Assembly (NCBI GenBank): GCA_965530755.1 | Contig: CBESNA010000051.1 | Location: 1-30,735, forward strand | Source of the DNA: SZUA-35 sp965530755 | Lineage (GTDB): Bacteria > Actinomycetota > Acidimicrobiia > Acidimicrobiales > SZUA-35 | Direction: 5' to 3' | DNA length: 30,735 bases | In this document: in pieces, positions 1 to 10,100 of the stretch | Layout of the letters: the number at the start of each line of letters is the position of its first letter | How positions within the stretch are numbered: the stretch's first letter is position 1 | Translations under genes and position numbers: made by a program | The notes under the pieces: generated by a model | Database searches by the model: none | What the model saw: the letters and a program-made list of their open reading frames with translations, nothing else | Told to the model about the DNA's origin: nothing

Positions 1-455
1 TGACGGTTACCCCACTGCTTCGCAAACTGGTGGAACGCGGGGTGGCCGGCGAGTGTGAACCGCTCGTGCTTGCCCCGGTCCCATGGCTTATCGGTGCCAT
101 GCGCACGACCGAATCGACGATCAATCGCCGAGACTTGGCCGGCGTGTTGCGGTCGGCGGGCCAGGTGCCGATGGTGCCCCCAAATGTTGCCGGCTGGCCA
201 ACGGGCGATGCCTGGCTCACCTCGTCGGCGACGGTGGCGAGACTCGAGACCTCCCGAGTGCTGGCCGACGCCGCGTCAGCAGGGAGCGCTCCGATGGTGG
301 CGGCCTCGGCCGGCGACCTGGATGAGCTGGCACGTGCGCTGGGAAGACCGGAGGGATTCAGCCAAACCACGGCCGATGCACTGCTCGCCACCGATGTGAC
401 GGGTCGGTCTCTTCTGGCCCTGGCCCTTTCGAGCCCCGAGATGGTGATCGCATGA
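1..455 (+). CDS. DUF1800 family protein, C-terminal part (5' end outside window)
   Basis: The frame is open from the first bases of the window to a TGA at 453-455, so this is the 3' end of a longer gene. The segment PPNVAGWPTGDAWL followed by a Ser/Thr-rich stretch is the conserved C-terminal motif of DUF1800 proteins, which are secreted or periplasmic proteins of unknown biochemical function. The stop overlaps the next start (ATGA, 452-455), so it is translationally coupled to the DUF1501 gene; the two families are commonly adjacent, which supports both calls. About 150 residues are visible of a family that is normally 450-600 residues long. An internal GTG at 30 is only an apparent start. 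Confidence 0.85.
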   Translation, partial: TVTPLLRKLVERGVAGECEPLVLAPVPWLIGAMRTTESTINRRDLAGVLRSAGQVPMVPPNVAGWPTGDAWLTSSATVARLETSRVLADAASAGSAPMVAASAGDLDELARALGRPEGFSQTTADALLATDVTGRSLLALALSSPEMVIA

Positions 456-1696
456 GTAGCTCGAAGCGGCTGATCGTGACGAGGCGCCGGTTCCTCACCA
501 TCGGCGGAGCGAGCGCGATGTGGCTGGCCACCGGTTGCCGTGGCCAGGAGCTCTCAGCCCCTGCTTCCACCACGACGTCGATGCCGGCCCCGAGCGACCG
601 GGTGCTGGTGCTGGTTCAGCTCCTCGGAGGCAACGACCCGCTCAACACGCTGATCCCCTTCGACGGGCACTATCGCGATGCACGCCCTTCGGTCGCAGTT
701 GATGAGAGCGAGGTGCTGGCCCTGACCGGCCGGACCGATCTCGGTCTGCATCCTTCGCTGGCTCCGCTGCTTCCTCGGTGGGACGACGGCTCGATGGCGC
801 TCGTCGCCGGCGTCGGGTTCGACGACCAAACCCGCTCCCATTTCGAGAGCCGTGATGTGTGGTGGCGGGGCACGAGTGACGCCTCAGCCGACGGTTGGCT
901 GGCACGGTGGATGGATGCGGCGGCGATCGACCAGCCGGACGAGCCGCTCGAAGCGATCGCCCTCGGTGCCGGCCCGCGGGCACTGTCCGGGTCGGCTGCT
1001 GCTGCGGTCAACGATCCCTCCGACTTCCGGCTCGATCCGCCCCCGGGAATGAGTGTCACCGACTTCGAGACATTCCTGCTGGCCGTGTCACAAGGGTCCA
1101 TGACCGAAGGTGCGCTGCTCCAGGCAGCCAGAGGAGCCCTCCCGTTGGCGCTGTCCACCCAGAAAATCATCGACGATGTCGGCGATGCCGACGCTGGTGA
1201 TGCCTACGCCAATCAGAACACCGCAGCGCTCGAGCTGCAGTTGCAGGTGGCCGCCGATCTGATCACCACCCGTCCGGGTCTGCGGATCGTCACCGTCGGC
1301 ATCGAGGGCTTCGACACGCACGCTGATCAGCTGGACACACATGCCAGCCTGCTCGATCAAGTGGCCGGGTCGCTGGCCGGGTTCTGGGATTCACTCGGTC
1401 CGGACGACCGGGAGCGGTGCTTGGTGATGTCGACGACGGAGTTCGGTCGACGGGTGGCAGAAAACGGGTCCGGGGGCACCGACCATGGACGGGCGAGCAC
1501 CCAGCTGCTCCTCGGTGGCGGGGTCAACGGCGGGCAGGTAGCCGGCGGATACGAGTTCGGTTCGCTCGAGGACGGCGATCTTCCGATCGCGGTCAACGCC
1601 ATCGATCTGTATGCAGACGCGCTGCGTTGGCTCGGCGGTCCCGTCGACGAGGTGCTGTCGACCGAGCCGCCATCCACCGGCCTGATTTCGTTCTGA
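452..1696 (+). CDS. DUF1501 family protein, Tat-exported, possible lipoprotein
   Basis: A 414-residue protein. The N-terminus has a twin-arginine motif (R11-R12-R-F-L), a hydrophobic stretch at about 16-27 and a Cys at 29 in the context A-T-G-C, so export by Tat and lipid anchoring are likely; the lipobox is weak because Ala, not Leu, is at -3. The body has the DUF1501 hallmarks: an early LLGGNDPLNTLIP segment, the EGFDTHADQ motif and a C-terminal DHGRASTQLLLGGGVNGG segment. DUF1501 belongs to the alkaline-phosphatase/sulfatase-like superfamily by fold, but no reaction is established. It is coupled to the DUF1800 gene by a 4-base overlap. The pair is probably co-exported or co-folded (inference). 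Confidence 0.9.
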   Translation: MSSSKRLIVTRRRFLTIGGASAMWLATGCRGQELSAPASTTTSMPAPSDRVLVLVQLLGGNDPLNTLIPFDGHYRDARPSVAVDESEVLALTGRTDLGLHPSLAPLLPRWDDGSMALVAGVGFDDQTRSHFESRDVWWRGTSDASADGWLARWMDAAAIDQPDEPLEAIALGAGPRALSGSAAAAVNDPSDFRLDPPPGMSVTDFETFLLAVSQGSMTEGALLQAARGALPLALSTQKIIDDVGDADAGDAYANQNTAALELQLQVAADLITTRPGLRIVTVGIEGFDTHADQLDTHASLLDQVAGSLAGFWDSLGPDDRERCLVMSTTEFGRRVAENGSGGTDHGRASTQLLLGGGVNGGQVAGGYEFGSLEDGDLPIAVNAIDLYADALRWLGGPVDEVLSTEPPSTGLISF

Positions 1697-1706
1697 CCTC
1701 GGCTGT

Positions 1707-2762
1707 TCAACCAGGTTCCGCGAGATCGATGGGACGGCAAATGCTGATCTGGGCGACCGGGGGGCCCGGCACCATCGAGCGGCGAGCGACCGCCGAAGCA
1801 AACTCGGCGATCCGAGCCGGATCGTTCTGCATCTCGTCTGACCACGTTGGCATCTCGTCCACCTCCTGAGTCGCAAACGGCTGCAGGTCAGGCTGGTGCT
1901 CCGCTTCGACATCGATCTCCCAGGCGCGGCCAGAGCCGAAGGGTCGGCCGCCTGGCGGGAGACGCGCGACCAGGAACCCGGTGTCGTCTGCGATCTCCAC
2001 ATTCAGGCCCGATTGGCGAGCGAAGGCGACGTGGAGGGTGGCCTTCGCCGGGCCGTCGTGAAGCGAGTCGACGAAGTCCTGGATCGTGCCGGTTGCACCT
2101 CGGATCTCATAGTCGCCGGGGTCGTAGCCGTCGGCCAGATTCCACCGCAACGGCCAGAGGCGACGATCACCGTCGTCGAAGTAATCGAGTTCGGATTCGG
2201 GCACGCCGTCGCGCCGCAGTAGCTCGATGCGGGTCGGATCGGTTTCTTCGCTTGGCCCTTCCACTTCCAGACTTGCGAACGTGTCGGAGTAGCGAGTGAT
2301 CCGTCCGGCATCGAGCTCGACGGTTGCCCATTCGATCCAGGCCGCGAGACACGAATGGACCAGCGTGAATCTCCCTCCGGCATAGGCGCAGTCGTAGATG
2401 AACGGGCCGAGCGAGCCAGGGTGGTCGAGCTCGACCATGTGGTACCAATGGCTCGAGTACGCGATCGGGAACAGCACCGTCGTGGGCCACGGTGGTTGGT
2501 CCTCCTGATGTAACAGCCACGAGTCGAATGCGAAAGACAGATCGCAGAGTTCGGGACCGAACCAAGGTGCCGCCGACGTGATGGACCACGTCCGGTAGAA
2601 GTGCTCGATGTCGGCCGGCATGCGGAGTGGAGCGATCGCTTCGTTGATCGTGGTGAGCATTTCGATCTGATCAGGAGACGCTGACGGCATCGTGATGCCG
2701 AACGGTTCGCCGGCCCGAACGAAGTCAGCAACCGCCACGTCCAGCCGTTCGATCGAGGTCAC
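1707..2762 (-). CDS. SUKH/SMI1-KNR4-like protein
   Basis: A 351-residue protein starting at GTG (2762-2760), which overlaps the stop of the gene before it (GTGA). Residues about 25-60 (a TTINEAIAPLRMPADIEHFYRTW-type helix-strand entry) and 95-140 (WYHMVELDHPGS, then a long helix with a WIEWA motif) resemble the SMI1/KNR4 (SUKH) fold. That superfamily includes many immunity proteins of bacterial toxin systems as well as general adaptor proteins. The C-terminal 150 residues are acidic and match nothing I recognise. There is no signal peptide or membrane segment. Its coupling to the 433-aa gene upstream suggests that the two products work together. The SUKH call is by pattern only and moderately secure. 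Confidence 0.55.
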   Translation of the reverse strand: MTSIERLDVAVADFVRAGEPFGITMPSASPDQIEMLTTINEAIAPLRMPADIEHFYRTWSITSAAPWFGPELCDLSFAFDSWLLHQEDQPPWPTTVLFPIAYSSHWYHMVELDHPGSLGPFIYDCAYAGGRFTLVHSCLAAWIEWATVELDAGRITRYSDTFASLEVEGPSEETDPTRIELLRRDGVPESELDYFDDGDRRLWPLRWNLADGYDPGDYEIRGATGTIQDFVDSLHDGPAKATLHVAFARQSGLNVEIADDTGFLVARLPPGGRPFGSGRAWEIDVEAEHQPDLQPFATQEVDEMPTWSDEMQNDPARIAEFASAVARRSMVPGPPVAQISICRPIDLAEPG

Positions 2763-4060
2763 GCGGTCTCGTCGGTGTCGAGGTCGTCGGTGTCGAAGTC
2801 GTCGGTGTCGAAGTCGTAGCCGACCATGTCACGCGGGCCAACGGTGTCACTGGCGTCCGGCAGTTCGGGGTAGTCGTCCGGCAGTTCCGGGTCGTCGGTC
2901 TTTCGGCCGGAGACGCGCCCACGACCTGCCTCGACGATGGCGCCGAGTGACGTGCCAATCGTTGGGCGTTCCAGGCGATCAACGGCCTCGAACTCCAGCA
3001 GCCGTTGTTCAGCGAACCATTTGGCCAGTGCGCCGAGCTCGTCCTCTGCTCGGCCGAGTGCTCGGCTCTGGAATGGCGCCAGGACATCGATGGCCTTGGG
3101 TTGGAGCAGGTGTGCTTGGGCCCGAAGGAACTGCTCGAGGAACGCCTGATCTTGATCGAGGTGCTCGCGCATCGCCGTCTGCGCCTGTCGGACTGCTGCT
3201 TCGAGATGCTCGGGTTCATCGTTGGCGATCCGACGGACGCGCAGCTGCTGCCACTGGGAGAAGTTGTGTTCGGCAACGAGAAGGAGCGCCATCGTTTCCG
3301 ACAGCATCTCCTCGGCCAACAGCTGATCCGCCGCCTTCGCCCGCTGGCGCGGCCGCCAGCTCGACTCGGCTTCTTCGAGCTGGGTCCGGAGATGGGCTCG
3401 GAGCTTCTCGAGGTCGCGCGTGATGGCGGGGCCGAGGGCGGCGACCGAACTCCAGTCGGCTGCAGTGAGTGCGTCGCCGGCATCGAGGTGGCTCACCAAT
3501 GCGTCGAGCGTTCGCCGGTCGCCGAGCACACTTCCCAGTCGCTCGGAGCGGAGCATGGCGATGACGTGGTCGATCTTGTCCTCGACACGCTCGACTGCGA
3601 CCTCGACGTTCTTCACCGCAGTGCGCAAGGCGAGACCGATGGCCGCTGATTGGAACGCAAGTGCTCGCTCCGGGCTGGCGCTCACGACCTCCCAGTCGAG
3701 ATTGCCGGCGATGTGGCGACCGTCGTGGACCAACGATCGGAACGAACCGTCGCCGGTCGGGATGGCCCCGTGCTGTTCCAGGAGTTGGCGGCTGGAGGCG
3801 GTGTGGCGGATGTACTGACTCGACGTGGCGCCGTCAGCGAAGCCGGTGGCGAACACCGCCAAGGCCTCGGTCGGCACCACCGGCGAGGCGACGAGTGCCG
3901 ACCCGCCGATCCGTTGGAGCCGATCGACGATCTCCGCAACTGCTGCTGTCGGGCCGGACAACAGCAACCCGTTGCCGTCATCGCCGCAGTAGACAAGATC
4001 GCTGCCTTCCGTTGGGGTCGGCTCGCTCTCCTCGGCTCCGCGCCGGAACCAACCGGTCAT
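2759..4060 (-). CDS. Unknown helical protein with acidic repeat tail, paired with SUKH-like protein
   Basis: A 433-residue protein with ATG at 4060-4058 and no clear ribosome-binding site. I do not recognise the family. A short alpha/beta N-terminal module (about 20-60) is followed by a middle part (about 130-390) that is almost entirely helical and rich in Ala, Glu, Leu and Arg, with heptad-like stretches such as VEVAVERVEDKIDHV, so coiled coil is likely. The last about 20 residues are an acidic tandem repeat (FDTDD/LDTDE) encoded by three 15-bp DNA units. There is no signal peptide or transmembrane segment. It lies first in a two-gene operon with the SUKH-like gene. No nuclease, protease or deaminase motif was seen, so a toxin role is only speculation. 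Confidence 0.6.
   Translation of the reverse strand: MTGWFRRGAEESEPTPTEGSDLVYCGDDGNGLLLSGPTAAVAEIVDRLQRIGGSALVASPVVPTEALAVFATGFADGATSSQYIRHTASSRQLLEQHGAIPTGDGSFRSLVHDGRHIAGNLDWEVVSASPERALAFQSAAIGLALRTAVKNVEVAVERVEDKIDHVIAMLRSERLGSVLGDRRTLDALVSHLDAGDALTAADWSSVAALGPAITRDLEKLRAHLRTQLEEAESSWRPRQRAKAADQLLAEEMLSETMALLLVAEHNFSQWQQLRVRRIANDEPEHLEAAVRQAQTAMREHLDQDQAFLEQFLRAQAHLLQPKAIDVLAPFQSRALGRAEDELGALAKWFAEQRLLEFEAVDRLERPTIGTSLGAIVEAGRGRVSGRKTDDPELPDDYPELPDASDTVGPRDMVGYDFDTDDFDTDDLDTDETA
2771..2815. repeat. Three tandem 15-bp units encoding the acidic tail
   Basis: Three consecutive 15-bp units (gtcggtgtcgaagtc and one single-base variant) lie inside the 3' end of the 433-aa minus-strand gene. They keep the reading frame and encode the Asp/Thr/Phe repeat. 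The unit length is a multiple of three, so copy number could vary by slippage without breaking the gene. Confidence 0.9.
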
Positions 4061-4199
4061 GTGTCAACCCGTGCACGACAGAGGTGCCGTGGCGGAGTGA
4101 GGAGGCGTCGCATCTCCCACATGGTGCCACCACAACGGGCGAGGTTCTCGCCGCTATCGTCGGCGCCCCGCAAGTGGCCGAGACGGGGAAGGACGCCAG

Positions 4200-5309
4200 G
4201 TGTTCGTAGCGCTCAGGGAAATCCGCCGATCATTCGGTCGATTCTCACTCTTGACGTTCGCCGTGGCGTTGCTCGTTCTGCTGCTTCTGTTCTTCCAGGC
4301 TGTGGCAGGAACCTTGACGAGGGGGCTGACCGGCGGGCTGGAGTCGACCTCGGCCGATGTTCTTGTGTACGACGAACAGGCCCGCCGCAATCCGGCGACG
4401 AGCATCCTGTCGCTGTCGGTCGAGGCGGAGGTCGCAGCGGCGGCCGATGTCGTGGCGACATCGCCGATCGGGCTGAGCGTGTTCACCGGATCGACCAACG
4501 GTGTCGAGCTCGACGTGCAACTGGTTGGCGGCGACCCGTCCGGTCCATCTGCACCCGCCGATGTAGCCGACGGCCGACGTCCGGAAGCCCGAGGGGAAGC
4601 GTTGTTCAGCGGCTCATCGTTCGACGACCCCATCGAGATCGGCCGGCAAGTCACCGTCGAGGGTGTGGTGTTCGAGATCGTCGGCACCGCCGATGATGCA
4701 GCATTCAATGTGCTCCCCACGCTGTATGTCCCGTTCGAGGACTACGTGGCGGCTTCGCAGGCCAGGGCCGGGGCGCCGATCGATGTGGCGCCTTCGCTGA
4801 TCGGCGTCGCAGTTGCCGACGGGGCCGATCCGGCTGCCGTCGCTCGGTCACTGACCGAGTCGATCGACGGGATCGAAGCGTTGGACCGGTCGGCCGCCGT
4901 CGACGCCCTCCCCGGGGTCGGCCAGATCACGCAGTCGTTCTCGATCCTCTACCTTCTGCTTTACATCGTCGTCGCCATCGTCACCGGCGTGTTCTTCCTC
5001 ATCCTCACCGTTCAGAAAGAGGACGCCCTCGTCCTCCTTCGGGCAGTTGGTGCCAGCAGTCGCGACGTGATCAGTTCGGTACTCATCCAGGTCCTGGTGG
5101 TGGTGGGCCTTGGTGCGGTCATCGGTTCGGCGGTCACCGCCGGCCTCCTGGCCCTCACCCGAGACGTTTTCGGCGCGGCACTCAGCGCGACCACAACGGC
5201 CACCACCGTTGGTGTGATCGTGGTGCTCGGCCTGCTGGCATCGGTCGGCGCGGTGCGGCGGGTGTTGGCGATCGATCCGGTCGAAGCGACGACCAGCGGA
5301 GGCATCTGA
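4200..5309 (+). CDS. ABC transporter permease, FtsX/MacB type (first of two)
   Basis: A 369-residue membrane protein. The GTG start at 4200 has a good Shine-Dalgarno (ggggaagga, 4185-4193) about 6 bases upstream. Layout: a basic N-terminus, TM1 at about 16-37, an extracytoplasmic domain at about 45-240 (MacB-like periplasmic core), then three TM segments at about 246-270, 292-320 and 336-352, ending in the FtsX-typical RRVLAIDPVEA motif. This is the permease architecture of type VII ABC systems (LolCDE, MacB), which act on lipids, lipoproteins or peptides at the membrane rather than moving ions. It is followed 3 bases later by a second permease and then the ATPase, so the three form one exporter. 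The substrate cannot be read from the sequence. Confidence 0.9.
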   Translation: MFVALREIRRSFGRFSLLTFAVALLVLLLLFFQAVAGTLTRGLTGGLESTSADVLVYDEQARRNPATSILSLSVEAEVAAAADVVATSPIGLSVFTGSTNGVELDVQLVGGDPSGPSAPADVADGRRPEARGEALFSGSSFDDPIEIGRQVTVEGVVFEIVGTADDAAFNVLPTLYVPFEDYVAASQARAGAPIDVAPSLIGVAVADGADPAAVARSLTESIDGIEALDRSAAVDALPGVGQITQSFSILYLLLYIVVAIVTGVFFLILTVQKEDALVLLRAVGASSRDVISSVLIQVLVVVGLGAVIGSAVTAGLLALTRDVFGAALSATTTATTVGVIVVLGLLASVGAVRRVLAIDPVEATTSGGI

Positions 5310-5312
5310 CCA

Positions 5313-6401
5313 ATGGGCATCGCCATCAAAGAGCTGCTTCGCCGGCCCAGTCGTTTCGTCTCGGTCGGCGGTGCGCTCACCATGCTCGTCGTCCTCCTGA
5401 TTGTTCTCGGAGGTTTCCTCGACGGTCTGGAACTGAGCAGCACGGGTCCCTACCGGGCCCACGAAGGCCGACTGCTTGTCTTTTCCGACGGGAGCGAGCT
5501 GCTCATCCAGAGGTCCAAGGTGGACGCGGGGCAAGCCGAGCAGCTGGCCGCCGCCGACGGGGTCGCAGCGGTCGGAGCGCTCAACCAGATCGCCTCGACG
5601 GCGAGCGACTCTCAGGGTGAGATCGTCGACATCGTGATGTTCGGGTACGACCTCTCGACCAACGTGATCCCGTCTCCGCCGGTCGATGGCGGCGCCGTGA
5701 TCGACAAAGCGCTGGCCGATCGCTACGACGTCGCTGTCGGGGACACGCTCCAGCTCGGCGCGACATCGGAGCCGGTCGTCGTGTCGGAGATCGTCAGCGA
5801 TCTCAGTCAGGGCTCACCAACCGTCTGGCTCTCGACCCAGCGTTGGCGAGAAATCGTTCAGTCCGGAAACCCCGCCGCACTTCCGCCGGAGGGCACCAAC
5901 CAGGCCCTGGTGGTAGAGGCGAGTGCCGGCACCGACCTCGAGATTCTGGCCCCTGGACTGGCAGCGGTCGACGGGATCGCCGTGGCCACCTCCGCCGAGG
6001 CGATCGAAGCCCTGCCGGTGGTCCAACAGCAGTCATCGACCTTCGAGGGCATCATCGGGGTCACGTTCGTCGTCACCCTGATGGTGGTGGCATTGTTCTT
6101 CACCCTGATCACGCTGGAGCGGGTCGATCTCTACGCAGTGCTCAAAGCGCTGGGGGCCAGAACCGGCGACCTGGTGGCCGGCATCTCGGCTCAGGCCGTC
6201 GGCGTGAGTCTGGTGGCGTTGGTGCTCGGCCTCGGACTGAGCGTGGCCTTCGTCGGCCTTCTGCCTGCTGACCTACCGGTCCGGTTGGTGCCGGCCCGCC
6301 TGCTCCAGACCGCGGTTGGCGTGTTGTTGAGCGCACTCCTCGGCAGCCTTTTCACACTGCGCCGAGTGCTCCGTATCGACCCGGCCGAAGCGATCGGATG
6401 A
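5313..6401 (+). CDS. ABC transporter permease, FtsX/MacB type (second of two)
   Basis: A 362-residue protein with the same plan as its upstream neighbour: TM1 at about 15-35, a large extracytoplasmic domain, three C-terminal TM segments and a closing RRVLRIDPAEAIG motif. The start ATG lies 3 bases after the previous stop, preceded by gcggaggc. The loop after the second TM contains LYAVLKALGARTGDLV, the coupling-helix region of FtsX domains that contacts the ATPase. Two different permeases with one ATPase suggest a heterodimeric membrane unit like LolC/LolE (established for the family; inferred here). Confidence 0.9.
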   Translation: MGIAIKELLRRPSRFVSVGGALTMLVVLLIVLGGFLDGLELSSTGPYRAHEGRLLVFSDGSELLIQRSKVDAGQAEQLAAADGVAAVGALNQIASTASDSQGEIVDIVMFGYDLSTNVIPSPPVDGGAVIDKALADRYDVAVGDTLQLGATSEPVVVSEIVSDLSQGSPTVWLSTQRWREIVQSGNPAALPPEGTNQALVVEASAGTDLEILAPGLAAVDGIAVATSAEAIEALPVVQQQSSTFEGIIGVTFVVTLMVVALFFTLITLERVDLYAVLKALGARTGDLVAGISAQAVGVSLVALVLGLGLSVAFVGLLPADLPVRLVPARLLQTAVGVLLSALLGSLFTLRRVLRIDPAEAIG

Positions 6402-6428
6402 AGCCGAAGCAAATGGACCGAGAAACGA

Positions 6429-7139
6429 ATGAAGACTGACATGCCCGCACTCGAACTGGACAACGTCCGCAAGGTCTACGGAGCCGACGACCAGCAGGTC
6501 GTCGCCCTCGACGACGTCAGTCTGACCGTCGGACGCGACGAGATGATGATCCTCGTCGGACCGTCGGGTTCCGGCAAGACCACGCTGCTCACCGTCGCTG
6601 GGGCGCTGCTTCGCCCGACATCTGGCAGCGTGCGAGTCGGCGGGGTCGACATCACCGACCTCGATGACAAACGACTGGCGAGGTTCAGACGCGACCAGGT
6701 GGGCTTCGTCTTCCAGTCGGTGAACCTGATCCCGTTCCTGACCGCAAGGGAGAACCTCCTCGTGGTCCGACAGTTCGGAGGTTCCCGAGTCGACGCTGCG
6801 GCCAAGAAACGCGCTGACCAGTTGCTCGATGAGCTCGGGCTCGGTGGACGGGGCGGCAGTCTGCCTTCCCAGCTGTCTGGCGGACAGAAGCAGCGGGTGG
6901 CCATTGGTCGGGCGCTGATGAACGACCCGTCGCTGGTGCTGGTCGACGAACCGACGTCAGCGCTCGACTCGGAGCTCGGAAAACAGGTGATGGACCTGCT
7001 TCGGCGAGAGATCAAGGGCCGTGGCGTGGCGGCGATCATCGTCACCCACGACGACCGGGTGCTGGAGTACGGCGACCGCACGGTACGGATCGTCGACGGC
7101 GCGCTGGAACCGGCCAGCGCCGGCACGGTCAGCGGCTGA
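6429..7139 (+). CDS. ABC transporter ATP-binding protein, LolD/MacB type
   Basis: A 236-residue ATPase with all canonical motifs: Walker A GPSGSGKTT (44-52), Q-loop Gln96 in VFQSVNLIPF, signature LSGGQ (149-153), Walker B LVLVDEPTSALD (D173, E174) and H-loop His207. The LIPFLTARENL segment after the Q-loop is typical of the LolD/MacB subfamily, which matches the FtsX-type permeases 28 bases upstream. ATG at 6429 was chosen; an in-frame ATG at 6441 is also possible. It should power the permease pair by mechanotransmission. It converges with the cyclase gene, with only 14 bases between the stops. Confidence 0.95.
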   Translation: MKTDMPALELDNVRKVYGADDQQVVALDDVSLTVGRDEMMILVGPSGSGKTTLLTVAGALLRPTSGSVRVGGVDITDLDDKRLARFRRDQVGFVFQSVNLIPFLTARENLLVVRQFGGSRVDAAAKKRADQLLDELGLGGRGGSLPSQLSGGQKQRVAIGRALMNDPSLVLVDEPTSALDSELGKQVMDLLRREIKGRGVAAIIVTHDDRVLEYGDRTVRIVDGALEPASAGTVSG

Positions 7140-7153
7140 TCACTCCGATCGGA

Positions 7154-10100
7154 TCAATGATCCTCCTCGTCGATGATGTCGCGGACCACGTCGTCCAACA
7201 TGAGAGACGCTCCGGCATCGAGGGCTTGGTCCATGTCGGCCTCGGGGTGGGAACGACGAAGCCGGTCGATGACGTCTGCGACTTCAGCTGCCAGGCGTCC
7301 GAGTGCCGGGTCAGATCGGACCACACCGATATGGCTGAGCGCACCGGGGCTGCCGGTGAGCTCGTACTCAGCTTCTGCGTGAACGAGGATCGCGAACAGC
7401 GAGTCGGCGTGAGCCCCGATTGCGACGGCTACGGCTAGGCACTCCTTGGCGAGCCTGTGCGCCTCCACGGTTTGGTTCGTCCTCATGAGAAGTTGAGCGA
7501 GATTTACCAGTGATCGGACTTCGTAGGCGCGAAGTCCAAGGCGCCGTGTCAACACCAGAGCCTCCTCGTACTCGGCCTGGGCCCTCTCGTAGTTCCGAAT
7601 GTCGCTTCTCAGATCGGCCAGGTAGTGCCAGGAGACGCCGAGGTTCAAGTGGCAGATCGCAAGTCCCGTGAGATCACCGGACTCGGTCGCGAGCTCGAAG
7701 ATGCGTCGATCGTGGGCGAGTGTTTCGTCATGGTCGCCCAGGGCTTGCGCAATCCGGCCGCTCGTGAGGTGAGCCCCAATCAGGGTCTTGGTATCCCCCT
7801 CCATTTTCGCTCGGCTCAAGGTCGCCGCAGCGTTCTGCTTCGCGCGTTTGAGGTTCCCGGAGTTGAGATCGCTCAACGCACTGCAGGTGAGCATGCGTGT
7901 GAGGTTGATGCCACCAAGACGTGTTGCGATCGGAAGCGCACGTTCCACGAGGGAGCGACCTCGTTCGTGGGCGCCCAGCAATTCAGAAACGAAGAAGGCT
8001 TCGTGAGTCGCAGCAACGATTGCGGCATCATCAGCGTTACGTTCGCCGAGTTGGATCGCCAAGCGAACTGCTTCGTCCGCAGTGGCGAGATCTCCTACAA
8101 GTCGACACGCCCTGGCCAAGATGAGGTGCCAGCTCGAATTGGAAGCTGCCGCGCCGCTGGCTCGGAAACCGGCGTCGGCCAATCGCCTGGCCGAGGAGGC
8201 GTCGCCGGAGTTGAGCGCCCGCTCCGCCGCTTCGAACAGGAGCTCAGCCGCTTGGTCCATCTGGTCGGCGAGAAGAAGGTGACCGGCGATCTCCTCGAGG
8301 TATTCGTCCCGGCGCTCGGCGACGACGAGCGCGAGCCATTCTGCGGCTCGTTCGTGGAGGGCACGTCGTTCGCTGAGGAGGACCGTCTCGTAGGCCACGT
8401 CGTGGAGGAGGGCGTGCTTGAACGTGAACTCCGCCGTCTGGGCAAACGAGGACGGCCGTTGTTGGAAGACCATCTCACTGCTGAGTGCAGCCTCCAGGTC
8501 TGCCGGTTCGGGTCCGAGCGCCTCGACTGCGGAATCCCAGAATGTCCGTCCGAGAATCGAAGCCCGCTGCAGCGAGCGCCTCCCCGCCTCGGAGAGCACG
8601 TCGAATCGTGCCTGGAGGACACCGGTCAGCGTCTTGGGAATGGTGGCGGCGTCGAGTAGATCGACCCGGACGGTCCAGGTCCCGACTTCGCCGTCCGCGA
8701 CGATGCAGCCGTCGTCCATCAGCTTCTTGATGAGCTCCTCGATGTAGAACGGGTTGCCATCGGCGCGTTCGACGACGAGGTCGACGAGTGGCTCAGGCAC
8801 GTGATCGACTCGTTTCAGGATCTCGGCCACCAGCGCTCTCGCTGCCGGCTCGTCAAGCGAAGCAAGCGGGATCGCAGTCCACGTCGGCCCGAGAGCATCG
8901 AGGACCGACCCGGACCCGGATCGTTCGGGGCGAGTCGCAGCAACGGTGAGGAGTTGGTCTTCAGAGAATTGGGAAACGAGGTCCCGGAGAAGTTCGAGCG
9001 ATTCCTCGTCGGCCCAATGCAGGTCCTCGAACAGCATCACGACCGGCGACGCGGCCATCAACGAGCGGAAAAAGGCCACGAGGTGAGCTCGTCCGACAGC
9101 AGCAAGGTTCTCACCCGAGACAACCCCCGCCCCCGACGAACCGTCCGACAGCTCGAAACCAAGCCACAGGCCCAGGATCAGGGCTTCTCGATCGTCGAGT
9201 ACGGGAGCGGTCTCGGCCCGAAGTTTCTCGAGAACCATCGCCGGTGAATCGCCCTCCTTCACCCCGGCTCGAAACGCCACGAGATCCCGCCACAATCCGA
9301 GCCGGCTCTCCGACCGAGATCGGATCGCGCGAGCCTTGAAGTAGAAAACGCCGAGGTCGTGTAGCTCCAGCCAGTTGTCGAACTCATAGAGCAACCGTGA
9401 TTTGCCGACACCAGCGTCACCAACGACGACAACGGACTGGCATCGACCTGCCGAGACCACATGATGGAAGGCTCTACACAGAGCTGCGAACTCTTCTTCA
9501 CGGCCAACGGTCGACGTCTCGACTCCTTCAACCCCTCTGCTTCGGAGGCGGAAGGCTCGAGCCTTCGCTGCCTTTACGACATACGCCCGGAGCGGTTCGG
9601 CCTTGCCCTTCACGGTCAGTGGCTGAAGTGCTTCGACGTCGAAGACGCCCCGGATCTGGCTGTAGGTGTCATGCGAGATCACGACACCATTGGGAGGAGC
9701 CGCATGCTCGAGGCGACTGGCGGTGTTGACCGCGTCACCCATGACCGTGAACTCCCGAGTCGATCCCACCGGCCCAACCAAGACCGGGCCGGTGTTCACC
9801 CCGATCCGCATCGCCAAGTCCCGACCGGACGAAACCCGAAACTTCGCGATCTCAGACTGCAGGCCAAGCGAAGCTCGCACCGCTCGTTCGGCATCATCCT
9901 CCGCCGTTGCCTCGGTGCCCCACACCGCCATCAGCGCATCGCCGATGTGCTTGTCAACCCGCCCACCGCGATCGACCACGACCCTGTCGAGACGAGCCCA
10001 CAACTCGTTCATCAGCTCCGCCACGATCTCGGGGTCCAACGACTCAGACATTGCCGTGAACCCGGACACGTCAGCGAACAGCACCGTCACCTGCCGACGC

